A stretch of 64,000 nucleotides of DNA from positions 62,001-126,000 of the forward strand of contig JAYFPE010000007.1 in assembly GCA_034928145.1 (NCBI GenBank), given 5' to 3'. The stretch is from Pelethousia sp034928145. GTDB taxonomy: Bacteria > Bacillota > Clostridia > Christensenellales > CAG-138. The notes beneath the pieces were generated by a model. That model had not been told where the DNA came from, ran no database searches, and was given only the letters and a program-made list of their open reading frames with translations. The translations under genes were made by a program, and so were the position numbers. Shown here in pieces: positions 33,567 to 42,436 of the stretch (positions within the stretch are counted from its first letter, which is position 1; each line of letters opens with the position of its first letter).

Positions 33567-34466
33567 TTATTCGCTCAGGGGCTGCACGGCGATAGCCTGA
33601 TCCATCATGGTCGTGAAATCATCCACAGTCATGGTGGCCAGCACGCCATTGATGGCCTCGAGGAGTTCGGTATTGCCTTTTTGAAGGGATACGCCGATGT
33701 TGATCTCCTCATCGGATACCTTGAAATCATCCCCGGAGCCTGTGAAATCCAGCAGCGTGAAGCTGGGGTAAGCGACGCACGCGGCCATGGCCGTGGGCAT
33801 ATCCGTAACCACCAGGTCACAGCGGCCGCTGCTGAGGGCCACCAACATGGCGGGCGCGCTCTCCTGGGCGGGGAGGATGTTCGCACTGGGCACCTGGGGC
33901 AGGCACACATCATACCATACGGTGTTGATCTGGCTGGTGCAGGTTGCGCCCGTGAGGCCGGAAACGCCGGTGGCGGAAGCATACTGCCCATCTGAATTGA
34001 CCAGGGCCACGATGGAGGCGTAGTAATAGGGGCTGGTGAAATCCACCATCTGCAGCCTGTCGCTGGTGATGGACTGGCCGGCGATCACACAATCCACAGT
34101 GCCGCTCTGCACGGCGGGCACCAGCGAATCCCAATCGAGTTTGACGATCTCCAGCTTTACATTAAGCGCTTCCGCGATGCGCTGGGCCATCATCACGTCG
34201 TAGCCGTAAGCATAATCCGGGCTGTCCTTGATGGGGGTGGCGCCGTTGCTGTCATCCGGCTGGGTCCAGTTATAGGGGGCGTAAGCGCACTCCATGGCCA
34301 CGGTGAGCACGCCGTCCGCCAGGCTGGAGGAAGCGGCCGCGGCCGCGGGGGTAGCGGGTTGGGCAGCGGGTTGGGCGGCGGGGCTGGACGAGCAGGCCGC
34401 GAGGGAAAGGGCAAGGGCGAGGGCGAACAGGATGCAAAGGGTTCTGCGCATGGTTGGTTCCTCCAT
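33567..34466 (-). CDS. Polar amino acid ABC transporter solute-binding lipoprotein
   Basis: This lipoprotein of about 299 residues has a lipobox (LSLAACSSS) followed by a family 3 solute-binding domain: ECAYAPYNWTQ, YAYGYDVMMAQRIAEALNVKLEIVKLDWDSLVPAVQSGTVDCVIAGQSITSDR. It captures the amino acid outside the membrane. ATGGAGGAACC precedes the start. A 260-bp gap with GC-rich hairpins separates it from the permease gene and may lower downstream expression. Confidence 0.93.
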   Translation of the reverse strand: MEEPTMRRTLCILFALALALSLAACSSSPAAQPAAQPATPAAAAASSSLADGVLTVAMECAYAPYNWTQPDDSNGATPIKDSPDYAYGYDVMMAQRIAEALNVKLEIVKLDWDSLVPAVQSGTVDCVIAGQSITSDRLQMVDFTSPYYYASIVALVNSDGQYASATGVSGLTGATCTSQINTVWYDVCLPQVPSANILPAQESAPAMLVALSSGRCDLVVTDMPTAMAACVAYPSFTLLDFTGSGDDFKVSDEEINIGVSLQKGNTELLEAINGVLATMTVDDFTTMMDQAIAVQPLSE

Positions 34467-34500
34467 AACAGTAAAATTTTGTTGGGGCTGGGCCCCGAAA

Positions 34501-34537
34501 CATCAAATGGCGGCCGGAGCATCACTCCAGCCGCCAT
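34501..34537 (-). terminator. Terminator of the lysine riboswitch expression platform
   Basis: ATGGCGGC..GGAG pairs with CTCC..GCCGCCAT (34507-34537) and is followed on the minus strand by TTTGATGTTT. It lies between the aptamer and the binding-protein gene, so lysine binding probably favours this hairpin and stops transcription. Confidence 0.75.
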
Positions 34538-34565
34538 GATAAACGATATCAGCCTTGGCATGAAT

Positions 34566-34735
34566 GATAGCACTCCACAGAAATGTCTGTGACAGTCGGC
34601 AGGATGTTTACCTACCGCCCAGCGATGTGGCTGGCAAAGCCCTTCTCGCTTCGGCAGCCTCCCCTTTCTCTTCGCTTCGTCGCCCTAGCCTGGCTCCGCG
34701 AAAATACTCTTGTCGGCTGCGCCTCTACCCAGTCG
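34566..34735 (-). ncRNA. Lysine riboswitch (L box) aptamer
   Basis: On the minus strand the leader shows the conserved L-box blocks in order: GTAGAGGCGCAGCC, AAGAGTA, GGGGAGGCTGCCGAAGCGA, GCTGGGCGG, CCTGCCGACTGTCA and TGGAGTGCTATC. The ends GGTAG and CTATC close the P1 helix. It sits between a near-consensus promoter and a terminator ahead of the ABC transporter operon. It predicts repression of the transporter by lysine. Confidence 0.92.
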
Positions 34736-34752
34736 GTCATTCAATTGACTGC

Positions 34753-34781
34753 ATCATAATGCATACAAACGGCTTTGTCAA
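34753..34781 (-). promoter_or_regulatory. Sigma-A promoter of the lysine-riboswitch operon
   Basis: On the minus strand TTGACA (34776-34781) and TATGAT (34753-34758) are 17 bp apart. An 8-bp inverted repeat (TTTGTCAA/TTGACAAA) overlaps the -35 region. Confidence 0.85.
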
Positions 34782-34826
34782 CCGTTTTTGACAAAACAGC
34801 CTGCAAATTTATATTTTACCGATTTA

Positions 34827-35231
34827 TCACCCGACTATATCAAATTCTACTTCCGGCAGCCTGCGCTGCAGGCGGGCGATGATGTTATCCGGGTCTGCCG
34901 CGGGGCCGCTTGCGCCCAGGATCATTATGGTAATCGCATGCTTTTGCGCATAATCTATCAGCGCGTCCTCCACATCCGGCGCGCGCAGCAGGGTAAGCTC
35001 CGCTCCGGCCAGCTGGGCCGCCGTGAAGAGGTATTCAATGGCGTCCCCTTCAAAGGGGGAACCCATGAAATTGCGGCTGGTATGCACGCAATGCACCACG
35101 TGCAGCTGTGCTTCCTCGGCGCCGCCGCCCCGCTCCACACCCCTGGCAATCAGCCGGTCGCAGCTTTTTTGGTTGGTCACGCAGACCATGATGTTAGTTT
35201 GCCGTTTGCTGTGCTCGTATTCGCTTATCAT
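34827..35231 (-). CDS. Universal-stress-like nucleotide-binding protein (KdpD USP-type domain)
   Basis: A protein of about 134 residues. IMVCVTNQKSCDRLIARG at the start is typical of the UspA-like domain of KdpD and its stand-alone relatives. GDAIEYLFTAAQLAGAEL and ITIMILGASG further on fit the ATP-binding fold. It overlaps the end of the LOG gene, so the exact start (35231, 35243 or 35189) is uncertain. It could be a regulatory partner for potassium or stress signalling, but no kdp genes are nearby. Confidence 0.7.
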   Translation of the reverse strand: MISEYEHSKRQTNIMVCVTNQKSCDRLIARGVERGGGAEEAQLHVVHCVHTSRNFMGSPFEGDAIEYLFTAAQLAGAELTLLRAPDVEDALIDYAQKHAITIMILGASGPAADPDNIIARLQRRLPEVEFDIVG

Positions 35232-35811
35232 CTTCGATGGCATCCTTTATCTTATTAGGAAGGTCTGCGGGGCCGGCCGCGAGCAGCCAGGCGACCGCAT
35301 CTTGGGGCGTATCCGCCGCGTGGTAGATGGCCCGGCAGGCCGGATCCGTAAAATCCTGCGCGATGCAGGTTTCGAGCTGGGAAAGCAGGGCGTCATAGTA
35401 GCCTTGGGTGTTAAGAATGGCCACGGGCGCGCTCAGGTAGCCCAACTGGTTGAGGGTAATGACCTCAAGCAGCTCTTCCAGCGTGCCAAAGCCGCCGGGC
35501 AGGGCCAGAAAGCCGAAGCTCAGGGACTCCATTTTGGCTTTGCGGGCGTGCATATCCGGCGTTACGATCAGCGCGTCGCAATCCGGGTAGGCGATGCCGG
35601 GCTGGTTAAGCTTTTCGGGGATCACGCCAATAACTTCGCCGCCTTTGCTTTTCACGCCGCGGGCGGCGGCGCCCATCAGACCCGTATCCCCACCGCCAAA
35701 GACCATACCCACGCCGGCTTCGGCCAGCAACGCGCCCGCCTCATAAGCGGCCTCAAAATACGCCTTGGCTACCTTGGAGCAGGACGCGCCAAAAACACAT
35801 GCATGCCGCAC
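35194..35811 (-). CDS. LOG family protein (cytokinin-type nucleotide phosphoribohydrolase)
   Basis: A 205-residue Rossmann-fold protein with the PGGxGTxxE motif (LPGGFGTLEELLE) and VFGGGDTGLMGAAARG. Such enzymes release the base from nucleoside 5'-monophosphates. The start is taken as a GTG at 35811, eight bases after GGGGGGT, giving the usual RHACVFGAS beginning; a longer frame from 35916 has no ribosome binding site. It overlaps the stress-type gene downstream. Confidence 0.85.
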   Translation of the reverse strand: MRHACVFGASCSKVAKAYFEAAYEAGALLAEAGVGMVFGGGDTGLMGAAARGVKSKGGEVIGVIPEKLNQPGIAYPDCDALIVTPDMHARKAKMESLSFGFLALPGGFGTLEELLEVITLNQLGYLSAPVAILNTQGYYDALLSQLETCIAQDFTDPACRAIYHAADTPQDAVAWLLAAGPADLPNKIKDAIEDDKRIRAQQTAN

Positions 35812-35920
35812 GCAAGCATACCCCCCAGCTTTGTTTCGCCCTAAGTATATCATCCTTGCGGTGAAGAAAAAACCAGAAATTTGTGAATTCCCTGCGCCAT
35901 TTTCGCACGCGTGCAAAAAT

Positions 35921-37660
35921 TCAACTCACCCGGGCTACGATCACGCTCATATCATCCCAGCGGCCCCGCTCGCCCGCGTACGCGAGCAGGCTTTCCGCGG
36001 CGCTCTGGGCTGTGTTGGCCCCGCCCACCCGCTCGATGATGGCTGCGAAAAGCTCTTGACCCAGGCTATCGAAAAGGCCGTCCGTCATCATCACCACGGC
36101 GTCGCCTCGAAGGAGCGCGGCCTCCTTGGGGGCCACGGGCGCGGCCTCGGTAAGGATGCCTATGGGCAGGGTTTCCGCGTGGATGGTATGCACCCGCCCC
36201 CCCCGCAGCACATAGCTGGGGGGCGCGCCCTGCTTGAAGAAGCGGGCCCTGGCCGTGGCAGGGTCGAATAGCAGCAGATCCAGCGTGGCGTACATCTCCT
36301 CCTGGTTTTTGAGCATCAGCAGCCGGTTCACGCACTCGAGGGCGGTAGCCTCCTCTACGCCGATGCGCAAGAGGTCGCCCAGCAGGGCCACGGCGGCCGC
36401 GCTCTCCCTGTGCGCGATGGCCCCGCTGCCCATGCCGTCCGATAGCAGCAGCAAATGCCGCCCGGCGAACTGGCGCAGGGCCATGCTGTCCCCGGTTTCG
36501 GGGCTGCCCTCCTTTGGGCAGGCGGCCGCGCCCAGCGCCAGGGTAAAGTTGCGGGGCGGCTTGCCCTCGATAGGCTGGGTGATCGATGCGAGCGCATCGG
36601 CAATGCCCCTTAGCTGCCGCCCGGCAAAGCGCTCGGCCTCGCTCTGGCCGCTTACCTCCAGCACTTCCGAAACCCGCTCCATTACTTGGGCGGCGTCCTC
36701 TACCTGGCGGCGCAGCTGGGCGAGGCGGCGCTCCGCGCCCGCCTGCTTGCGGCCGCCCCAGCCGCCGCGGCAGAGGAGGCGGGGGATGGGCCTGGGCAAA
36801 AGCAGATAGCCCCCGGCGCCCAAAGCTGCGTAAAGCAGCATATATCCCCCCCCCGGGATGTAAAAGGAACAAAGGGCGGCCGCCGCCACATAGGCGGCCA
36901 GCATGGCCCAGGTATGGCGGTTGAGCAGGGCGGCGCACAGGCCGCAAAGCACCAAGCAGCCCACAAAAGGCAGGGAAGCGCCCCCCAAAAGCGCGCCCGC
37001 ACCCAGCAGGGCGGCTGTTGCCACACCGGCCAGGCCGGCCGCCCCGGCCGCGCAAAGGGAGCCGAAGGCGGCTATGGCATAGCCGAGGCGCAGCTCTTTA
37101 TAGCCCGCGGCCATACCGCCCATGGCCAGCATAGCCAGGAGGGCGCACAGACTGGCAAAAGCTTCATCCGTAAGGGCGCGGCGGCGGCTAAGGCGCAAGA
37201 GCGCCTCGGCCGCGCGCTGTAAAAGCGGCGCGCAAAGCAGGGAAAGAGCGGCCTGCGAAAGGCCGGCCATACAATCCTCCAGGGTATTAAAATAGAAGAA
37301 AGGCAGCATCACAAGGTGGGCACAGGCCAGGAGCAGCAGCTTGTCCGCCCGCTCCGCGCCCGCCCGCCACAGGAGCCAGAGCACGCTCAAAAGCACATAG
37401 GCTGCGGCTACGGCAAAGGCCCCATATTGGCTGGAAAAGAGGCTCCCCGCCATGCCGCCCAGCAGGGCGGGCCAGGGGGCGTAGCCCGCCAGCCAAAGCC
37501 CGGCCGCAGTGGAGGCGCAAAAAGGGGAAAGCCGCCCATCCCCCGCAAGGGCCAGCAAAAGACCGCAGAAGAAACCGCCAAGGGCCATGGGATCCCCGCG
37601 AAGGAGCGCGGCCTTTTCGACAGCCCCCCGCCAGAGCGACCGCAGCATCGGCAACTGCAC
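35921..37660 (-). CDS. spoIIE: SpoIIE-type membrane PP2C phosphatase, short form
   Basis: A protein of about 579 residues. The first 300 residues are a dense array of hydrophobic segments. A helical linker (RRLAQLRRQVEDAAQVMERVSEVLEV) leads to a PP2C-type phosphatase domain with LLLSDGMGSG, VMMTDGLFD and WDDMSVIV carrying the metal-binding Asp residues. SpoIIE dephosphorylates SpoIIAA to activate sigma-F in the forespore. It is clearly shorter than the B. subtilis protein (about 827 residues), mostly in the linker. GGAGGGGGG precedes a GTG at 37660. Confidence 0.85.
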   Translation of the reverse strand: MQLPMLRSLWRGAVEKAALLRGDPMALGGFFCGLLLALAGDGRLSPFCASTAAGLWLAGYAPWPALLGGMAGSLFSSQYGAFAVAAAYVLLSVLWLLWRAGAERADKLLLLACAHLVMLPFFYFNTLEDCMAGLSQAALSLLCAPLLQRAAEALLRLSRRRALTDEAFASLCALLAMLAMGGMAAGYKELRLGYAIAAFGSLCAAGAAGLAGVATAALLGAGALLGGASLPFVGCLVLCGLCAALLNRHTWAMLAAYVAAAALCSFYIPGGGYMLLYAALGAGGYLLLPRPIPRLLCRGGWGGRKQAGAERRLAQLRRQVEDAAQVMERVSEVLEVSGQSEAERFAGRQLRGIADALASITQPIEGKPPRNFTLALGAAACPKEGSPETGDSMALRQFAGRHLLLLSDGMGSGAIAHRESAAAVALLGDLLRIGVEEATALECVNRLLMLKNQEEMYATLDLLLFDPATARARFFKQGAPPSYVLRGGRVHTIHAETLPIGILTEAAPVAPKEAALLRGDAVVMMTDGLFDSLGQELFAAIIERVGGANTAQSAAESLLAYAGERGRWDDMSVIVARVS

Positions 37661-37934
37661 GCGCCCACCCCCCTCCAAAGTCGTCTACCCTCCATGGTAA
37701 GGCGGCCACGGCGCAAAAAGCGTCGCAAGGGCGGCCGGGAAGCTGGCGAAGTATGTATTACTCCGTCGCCCCAATACAGCAAATCTTAGCGGCCGATTTA
37801 GCCCGGCTTTGTCGCAAAACCTCGACGAACCTACGGGGCCGCCTGCGTTTTGCTTCGCGCCGGATACACGGTTATCCCGCGAATCTATTGCCATATTCAG
37901 GCGCCGGGCAATGGGAAAAGCCGGGCCGCTTGGA
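37661..37934. other. GC-rich intergenic stretch between spoIIE and tyrS
   Basis: This spacer between divergent genes holds no convincing open frame, no T-box motif and no clear spoIIE promoter. The tyrS promoter lies at its right end. Confidence 0.5.
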
Positions 37935-37963
37935 TTGCACAAAGGTTGGAAATATGCTATTGT
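37935..37963 (+). promoter_or_regulatory. Sigma-A promoter of tyrS
   Basis: TTGCAC (37935-37940) and TATTGT (37958-37963) have a 17-bp spacer, 44 bp before the tyrS ATG. The short leader leaves no room for a T-box. Confidence 0.6.
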
Positions 37964-38006
37964 TATGGGGTAGCTTGTACAAGTATGTCCAAAGGAGAAT
38001 GCTGCC

Positions 38007-39233
38007 ATGCAAAACGTATACGATACCCTGACCGAGCGCGGCTTCCTCAAGCAATGCTCTCATCCGGAGGAGCTTAGGGAGCTTTTGGGGCGCGAAAAGG
38101 TCACCTTTTATATAGGCTATGATCCCACGGCGGATAGCCTGCACATCGGCCATTATGTGCAGCTCATGGCCATGGCCCACATGCAGCGGGCCGGGCACAG
38201 GCCCATCGTTCTGCTGGGGGGCGGCACCACCATGGTTGGCGATCCTTCTGGCAAGAGCGATATGCGCCGCATGATGACAAATGAGGAGATCGACCATAAC
38301 GCCGCCCGGTTCCAGAAGCAGATGGGCCGCCTGCTGGATTTTTCCGAGGGCAAGGCCGTTGTGGTCAACAATGCCGAGTGGCTGCGCTCCCTCAACTTTT
38401 TGGATTTCATGCGCGATATCGGCGTGCTGTTCTCCGTGAACCGCATGCTAACAGCCGAGTGCTACAAGCAGCGCATGGAGCGGGGACTCACCTTTTTTGA
38501 GCTGGGCTATATGCTCATGCAGAGCTATGATTTCCTCGTGCTCAACCAGAAATATGGCTGCGTGCTCCAAATGGGCGGGGACGACCAGTGGAGCAACATT
38601 CTAGGCGGCGCGGATCTGATCCGCCGCAAAGAGCAAAAGCCCGCCTTTGCCCTCACAACCGCCCTTTTAACCACTAGTGAGGGCAAGAAGATGGGCAAAA
38701 CCGAAAAGGGCGCGCTCTGGCTTGATCCCAACAAGTGCAGCGTGTACGATTTTTACCAATACTGGCGCAATATCGATGACGCGGATGTGGAAAAGTGCCT
38801 GGGCCTGCTTACCTTCCTGCCCATGGCGGATATCCGCTCCATGTGCGCAGAGGGCGGCGCGGCCCTCAACGCGGCCAAGCGCACATTGGCCTTTACGCTC
38901 ACGGAGCAGGTGCACGGCACAGAGGAGGCCCTAAAGGCCCAGCAGGCCGCCGAGGCCCTTTTCGGCGGCGGCGGCGACCTTTCGCATATGCCCACGGTGG
39001 CGCTTTCGGCTGCCGATATCGAAGCCACCGGCCTGCGCGTGACCGACCTGTTGGTGCTGGGCAACCTCTCCAAGAGCAAGTCCGACGCGCGCCGCCTGAT
39101 CGAAAGCGGCGCTGTGCTGCTGGATGACGAAAAGGTGGCGGATGTATACGCCGCCATCCCGGCCGAAAAGCTCGAATCCGGGGCCATCCTCAAAAAGGGC
39201 AAGAAGGGCTTCGTGCGCATCCTGAAGGGATGA
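38007..39233 (+). CDS. tyrS: Tyrosyl-tRNA synthetase
   Basis: A 408-residue class I synthetase. The HIGH-type motif lies in YDPTADSLHIGHYVQLM and the KMSKS-type motif is KMGKTEKG (about 232). A C-terminal S4 domain (ATGLRVTDLLVLGNLSKSKSDARRLIESGAV) binds tRNA. AAAGGAGAATGCTGCC precedes the ATG. The stop overlaps or abuts the start of the YigZ family gene. Confidence 0.97.
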   Translation: MQNVYDTLTERGFLKQCSHPEELRELLGREKVTFYIGYDPTADSLHIGHYVQLMAMAHMQRAGHRPIVLLGGGTTMVGDPSGKSDMRRMMTNEEIDHNAARFQKQMGRLLDFSEGKAVVVNNAEWLRSLNFLDFMRDIGVLFSVNRMLTAECYKQRMERGLTFFELGYMLMQSYDFLVLNQKYGCVLQMGGDDQWSNILGGADLIRRKEQKPAFALTTALLTTSEGKKMGKTEKGALWLDPNKCSVYDFYQYWRNIDDADVEKCLGLLTFLPMADIRSMCAEGGAALNAAKRTLAFTLTEQVHGTEEALKAQQAAEALFGGGGDLSHMPTVALSAADIEATGLRVTDLLVLGNLSKSKSDARRLIESGAVLLDDEKVADVYAAIPAEKLESGAILKKGKKGFVRILKG

Positions 39234-39235
39234 GC

Positions 39236-39862
39236 ATGGCCGCTTACCGAACGGTCAAAGCCCAGGCCGAGGTGGAGATCATCATCCAGAAATCCCGCTT
39301 CATTGGCCGCTGCTTTCCCGCAGGGAGCGAGGCCGAGGCCCTGGCCATCCTGGCGGATATCCGCAAAAAGCATTGGGACGCCTCGCATAATTGCTTTGCT
39401 TACCGCATCGGCGAGCGGGCGGATTGCGCCCGCTACAGCGACGATGGCGAGCCGGGCGGCACGGCCGGCCTGCCCATGATGGAGGCCCTCAAAAGCCGTG
39501 GCCTCACGGATACGCTGGCCGTGGTCACACGCTATTTCGGCGGCGTATTGCTGGGCGCCGGGGGTCTGGTGCGGGCCTATTCCCGGGCCGCGTCCGAGGC
39601 GTCGGCCGCAGCCGGGCTCGTGGATGTGCTGTCCGCCCTGCGCTATAGCCTATCCATCGATTATGGCCGCTACGGGGCCTTAGAGGGCTTCGTGCGAGAG
39701 GCCGCGCAGGTGGAGGATACCCAATTCGGGGCGGATGTGCGCATCCTTGCCCTGGTGGAGGCGGAAAGGGCCGAGGCCTTTTGTAAAGCCGTAATCGAGC
39801 GCAGCGACGGCCGCTGCCGCCCCGCGCCACAAGGCGAGGGCAGAATCCGCAGGGATGTATGA
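39236..39862 (+). CDS. YigZ/IMPACT family protein
   Basis: This protein of 208 residues carries the UPF0029 domain (IIIQKSRFIGRCFP, DASHNCFAYRIG, SDDGEPGGTAGLPM, VVTRYFGGVLLGAGGLVRAY) and a C-terminal DUF1949 domain. Relatives bind translation factors or nucleic acid, with no fixed activity. AAGGG lies six bases before the second ATG (39236), preferred over 39230, which overlaps the tyrS stop. It is in an operon with tyrS. Confidence 0.88.
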   Translation: MAAYRTVKAQAEVEIIIQKSRFIGRCFPAGSEAEALAILADIRKKHWDASHNCFAYRIGERADCARYSDDGEPGGTAGLPMMEALKSRGLTDTLAVVTRYFGGVLLGAGGLVRAYSRAASEASAAAGLVDVLSALRYSLSIDYGRYGALEGFVREAAQVEDTQFGADVRILALVEAERAEAFCKAVIERSDGRCRPAPQGEGRIRRDV

Positions 39863-39908
39863 GCCGAGATCAATTCGTTGGTATTTTTGCAAAAAAAGGA
39901 AGTCACGC

Positions 39909-41597
39909 ATGAGCAAACGTTCCAAATCGCGCATAGCGGGCCTTTTGGCCCTGCTCCTTTGCCTGGGCCTGACGCAGCCGGCCCTGGCCGCCAAGCTGAG
40001 CGCTGAGGCCAGCCCCTCCGCGCTGGCTGCGGCCGGCGAGGTCACGTTGACCGTCAACGTGCACAACGACGGTGGATTCGCCATGGAGAACCTGCGCATC
40101 AGCAGCCCCTATTCGGGCATCGAGTTCAACACCCAGGGCGTATCCATCGAGCCGGGTTCCTCTCAGCCCTTTTCCGTTACGGTGAGCCTAAGCGAAGCGG
40201 CCTTGGGCCAAGCCCTCGCCTTCGACGTATCCTGGACGGAAAACGGCGAGGCCAAATCCGGCACGGCCAGCGTAACCGTGCAAAAGCAGGCAAGCAGTTC
40301 CCTTACGGCCAGCTTTTCCGCCAGCAAGACCCAGGCCTCCCAAGGCGAGGTGGTTACGCTGACCTATACCCTCACCAACGCCGGATCCGTGCCCATAACG
40401 GTCACCTCGGTGGTGGATAAGGGCGTAAGCAGCAAACCCATTGCCGAAAAGGTGACGGTGGCGCCCGGCTCACCCCTGGTTATCCCTTTCGAATACACCA
40501 TGGGCTCCGCTACCGTGACGAGCGTGCCTGTCATTACGTATGTCGACAGCACGGGTGCGACCCAAACCCTTACCTTAAAAGAGACCACCCTGGGCATGGT
40601 GATGAGCAAGCTCTCCGTGGTGGTTACCCAGGGTGAGTCCAGCGTTAACGGGGTGCCTTTCTCCCTGCTCCTTACAAACAACGGCAACCAGAAGATCAGC
40701 GGTATCCAGGTCAAGGATGAGCTGGGCAACAAGGTCAACGGGGCGGAATTCGCCTTAGCCATAGGCGAGAGCCGCCAGCTCAGCTACACGGTGCTCTCCG
40801 ATGCGGAGCGCTATGTCGTTTTCACCGTTACGGGCAAATCCGCATCCGGCGAAGCCTATGAGAACACCACCAAGAGCTATGTGGTGCGCAAATACATCGA
40901 TCCGGCGCTGCTCGGCATCGAGTTCAACGCAGCCGTGGTGGAAACGCTCAACGCCGCCGGCAGCATCAAGGTGCGTTTCAGCGTGAACAACACAGGCTCG
41001 CTGGAAATGTCAAACCTGATCATTTCCGAAAAGAAGCTGGAGCAAAAAGAGGGTGAGGAGCAGCCTGTAGAAACCCTCACCGAGATCACCCGCCAGGAGT
41101 CCGTGGCCCCCGGCCTGTTTGAAACCGAGCAGGCCGTATACGTGGGCGAGCCGCGCGAGCTGACCTTCGTCGTGACCCTCAACGATCCGGCCGGCAACGT
41201 CTATACCTATACCGCCTATATCACGGCGGATAGCGTAGGCGTATACGACGGCTCGGGCGCCGAGGCGGTGCAACAGGAAGTGATCGAGGGCTTGGGCGAA
41301 CGGATCGGCACAGGCATCAGCCGCACCCTGAGCGTGGCGTTGGTGGTGCTGGCTGTGCTGATCGTGCTGGCCGTGATCGCCCTGGTGATATTGAGCCAGC
41401 TGGAGCGTAAGCAGAAGCGGGAAGCGGCCCGCCGCCGCGCCCGCCGTGAAAGGCAGCGCCGCGAACAGCTGCGACAGCAGCAGGCCGATGCGGCGAATAC
41501 CATCGCGAACCGGCACATCGCTTCCGCTCCCGCCAAGCCCGGCGCGGATCTTGGGGATACGCAGATACATCGCCGCCCTCGCGATCTAGGGCAATGA
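39909..41597 (+). CDS. Secreted, membrane-anchored protein with CARDB-like repeats
   Basis: A protein of 562 residues. A signal peptide (GLLALLLCLGLTQPALAA) is followed by three or four Ig-like CARDB/DUF11-type repeats (EVTLTVNVHNDGGFAMENLRI, EVVTLTYTLTNAGSVPITV, SIKVRFSVNNTGSLEMSNLII). One C-terminal membrane segment (VALVVLAVLIVLAVIALVIL) leads to a very basic cytoplasmic tail. AAAAGGAAGTCACGC precedes the ATG. It should stand on the outer face of the membrane; binding target unknown. The next gene overlaps its stop by four bases. Confidence 0.75.
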   Translation: MSKRSKSRIAGLLALLLCLGLTQPALAAKLSAEASPSALAAAGEVTLTVNVHNDGGFAMENLRISSPYSGIEFNTQGVSIEPGSSQPFSVTVSLSEAALGQALAFDVSWTENGEAKSGTASVTVQKQASSSLTASFSASKTQASQGEVVTLTYTLTNAGSVPITVTSVVDKGVSSKPIAEKVTVAPGSPLVIPFEYTMGSATVTSVPVITYVDSTGATQTLTLKETTLGMVMSKLSVVVTQGESSVNGVPFSLLLTNNGNQKISGIQVKDELGNKVNGAEFALAIGESRQLSYTVLSDAERYVVFTVTGKSASGEAYENTTKSYVVRKYIDPALLGIEFNAAVVETLNAAGSIKVRFSVNNTGSLEMSNLIISEKKLEQKEGEEQPVETLTEITRQESVAPGLFETEQAVYVGEPRELTFVVTLNDPAGNVYTYTAYITADSVGVYDGSGAEAVQQEVIEGLGERIGTGISRTLSVALVVLAVLIVLAVIALVILSQLERKQKREAARRRARRERQRREQLRQQQADAANTIANRHIASAPAKPGADLGDTQIHRRPRDLGQ

Positions 41598-42157
41598 GCG
41601 GCTCCAAACTGCGCGCCGCCACCTGCGCGGACGCCGAGCCCCTCCTGGCCATCTATGCCCCCTATGTGCGGGATATGGCCATTACCTTTGAATACGAGCC
41701 GCCTGCGCTGGAGGAGTTCCGCAACCGTATCCGCAAAACGCTCTCGGCCTATCCCTATCTGGTGGTGGAAGGGGATGAAGGCGTGCTGGGCTATGCCTAC
41801 GCGGGTCCCTTTAAATCCAGGCCCGCCTATGGCTGGGCCGCCGAGACTACGGTCTACGTGGCCGAAACTGCCCGGTGCGCGGGTGCAGGGCGCCTGCTTT
41901 ACGAGACGCTGCTGAACATCCTCATGCACCAGGGCGTACAAAATGTCTATGCCTGCGTCACCTGGCCCAATGAATCCAGCATCGCCTTCCATCAGGCGCT
42001 GGGCTTTCAACGCGTAGCCCATCTTTCCCGCTGTGGCTATAAGCTGGGCCAATGGTGGGATAGTGTCTGGCTCCAAAAATTTCTTGGCAGCCATGAAATT
42101 CCGCCCGCGCCCCTACGGCCCATCACCGAGGTGATGGCAGCATTCGGCCTGGGCTGA
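41594..42157 (+). CDS. GNAT acetyltransferase, phosphinothricin-acetyltransferase-like
   Basis: A 187-residue acetyltransferase. The PAT-type pattern is present: LRAATCADAEPLLAIYAPYV, ITFEYEPPALEEF, LGYAYAGPFKSRPAYGWAAETTVYV, and the acetyl-CoA loop CAGAGRLLYETLL in place of the common RGxGxG. It ends with CVTWPNESSIAFHQALGFQRV. The substrate is probably an amino acid or analogue. Its ATGA overlaps the previous gene. Confidence 0.85.
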   Translation: MSGSKLRAATCADAEPLLAIYAPYVRDMAITFEYEPPALEEFRNRIRKTLSAYPYLVVEGDEGVLGYAYAGPFKSRPAYGWAAETTVYVAETARCAGAGRLLYETLLNILMHQGVQNVYACVTWPNESSIAFHQALGFQRVAHLSRCGYKLGQWWDSVWLQKFLGSHEIPPAPLRPITEVMAAFGLG

Positions 42158-42179
42158 ATAGCATCATAGCATATAGCAA

Positions 42180-42221
42180 AGCGGGGCGCTCTTGGAATGA
42201 GCGCCCCGCTGCTTTATTTTA
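42180..42221 (+). terminator. Intrinsic terminator after the tyrS operon
   Basis: AGCGGGGCGCTC pairs perfectly with its inverse across TTGGAAT, followed by GCTTTATTTTA. Confidence 0.85.
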
Positions 42222-42237
42222 CGCTGACGGGTGTCTT

Positions 42238-42271
42238 GCGCAGACAGCGGCCCTGCGCAGACGGCGGCCCT
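42238..42271. repeat. 17-bp tandem repeat, two copies
   Basis: GCGCAGACAGCGGCCCT is followed directly by a copy with one change. It lies in the short spacer between convergent genes. No function is suggested. Confidence 0.6.
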
Positions 42272-42436
42272 ACACGGGCGGCGAGATCGGGGCCTGGCCT
42301 TTGTTGTGGCTGTTAGGGGAGAAGGCCGTTTGTTGCGTAGGGTGGTGTGCTTCCCCTTTTTGAAAAAAGTAAGGGTCATTATCCTATCCGTGGGGCAAGG
42401 GAAAACGGAATCGGATAGATGCCCCGGATGAAATGA

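Noticed and set aside
34758..34800. TTTGTCAA/TTGACAAA inverted repeat as a copy of the lipid-operon operator
   Set aside because: The half-sites are in the opposite order (TTTGTC first) with a different spacer, so it does not match the GACAAA-N7-TTTGTC boxes.
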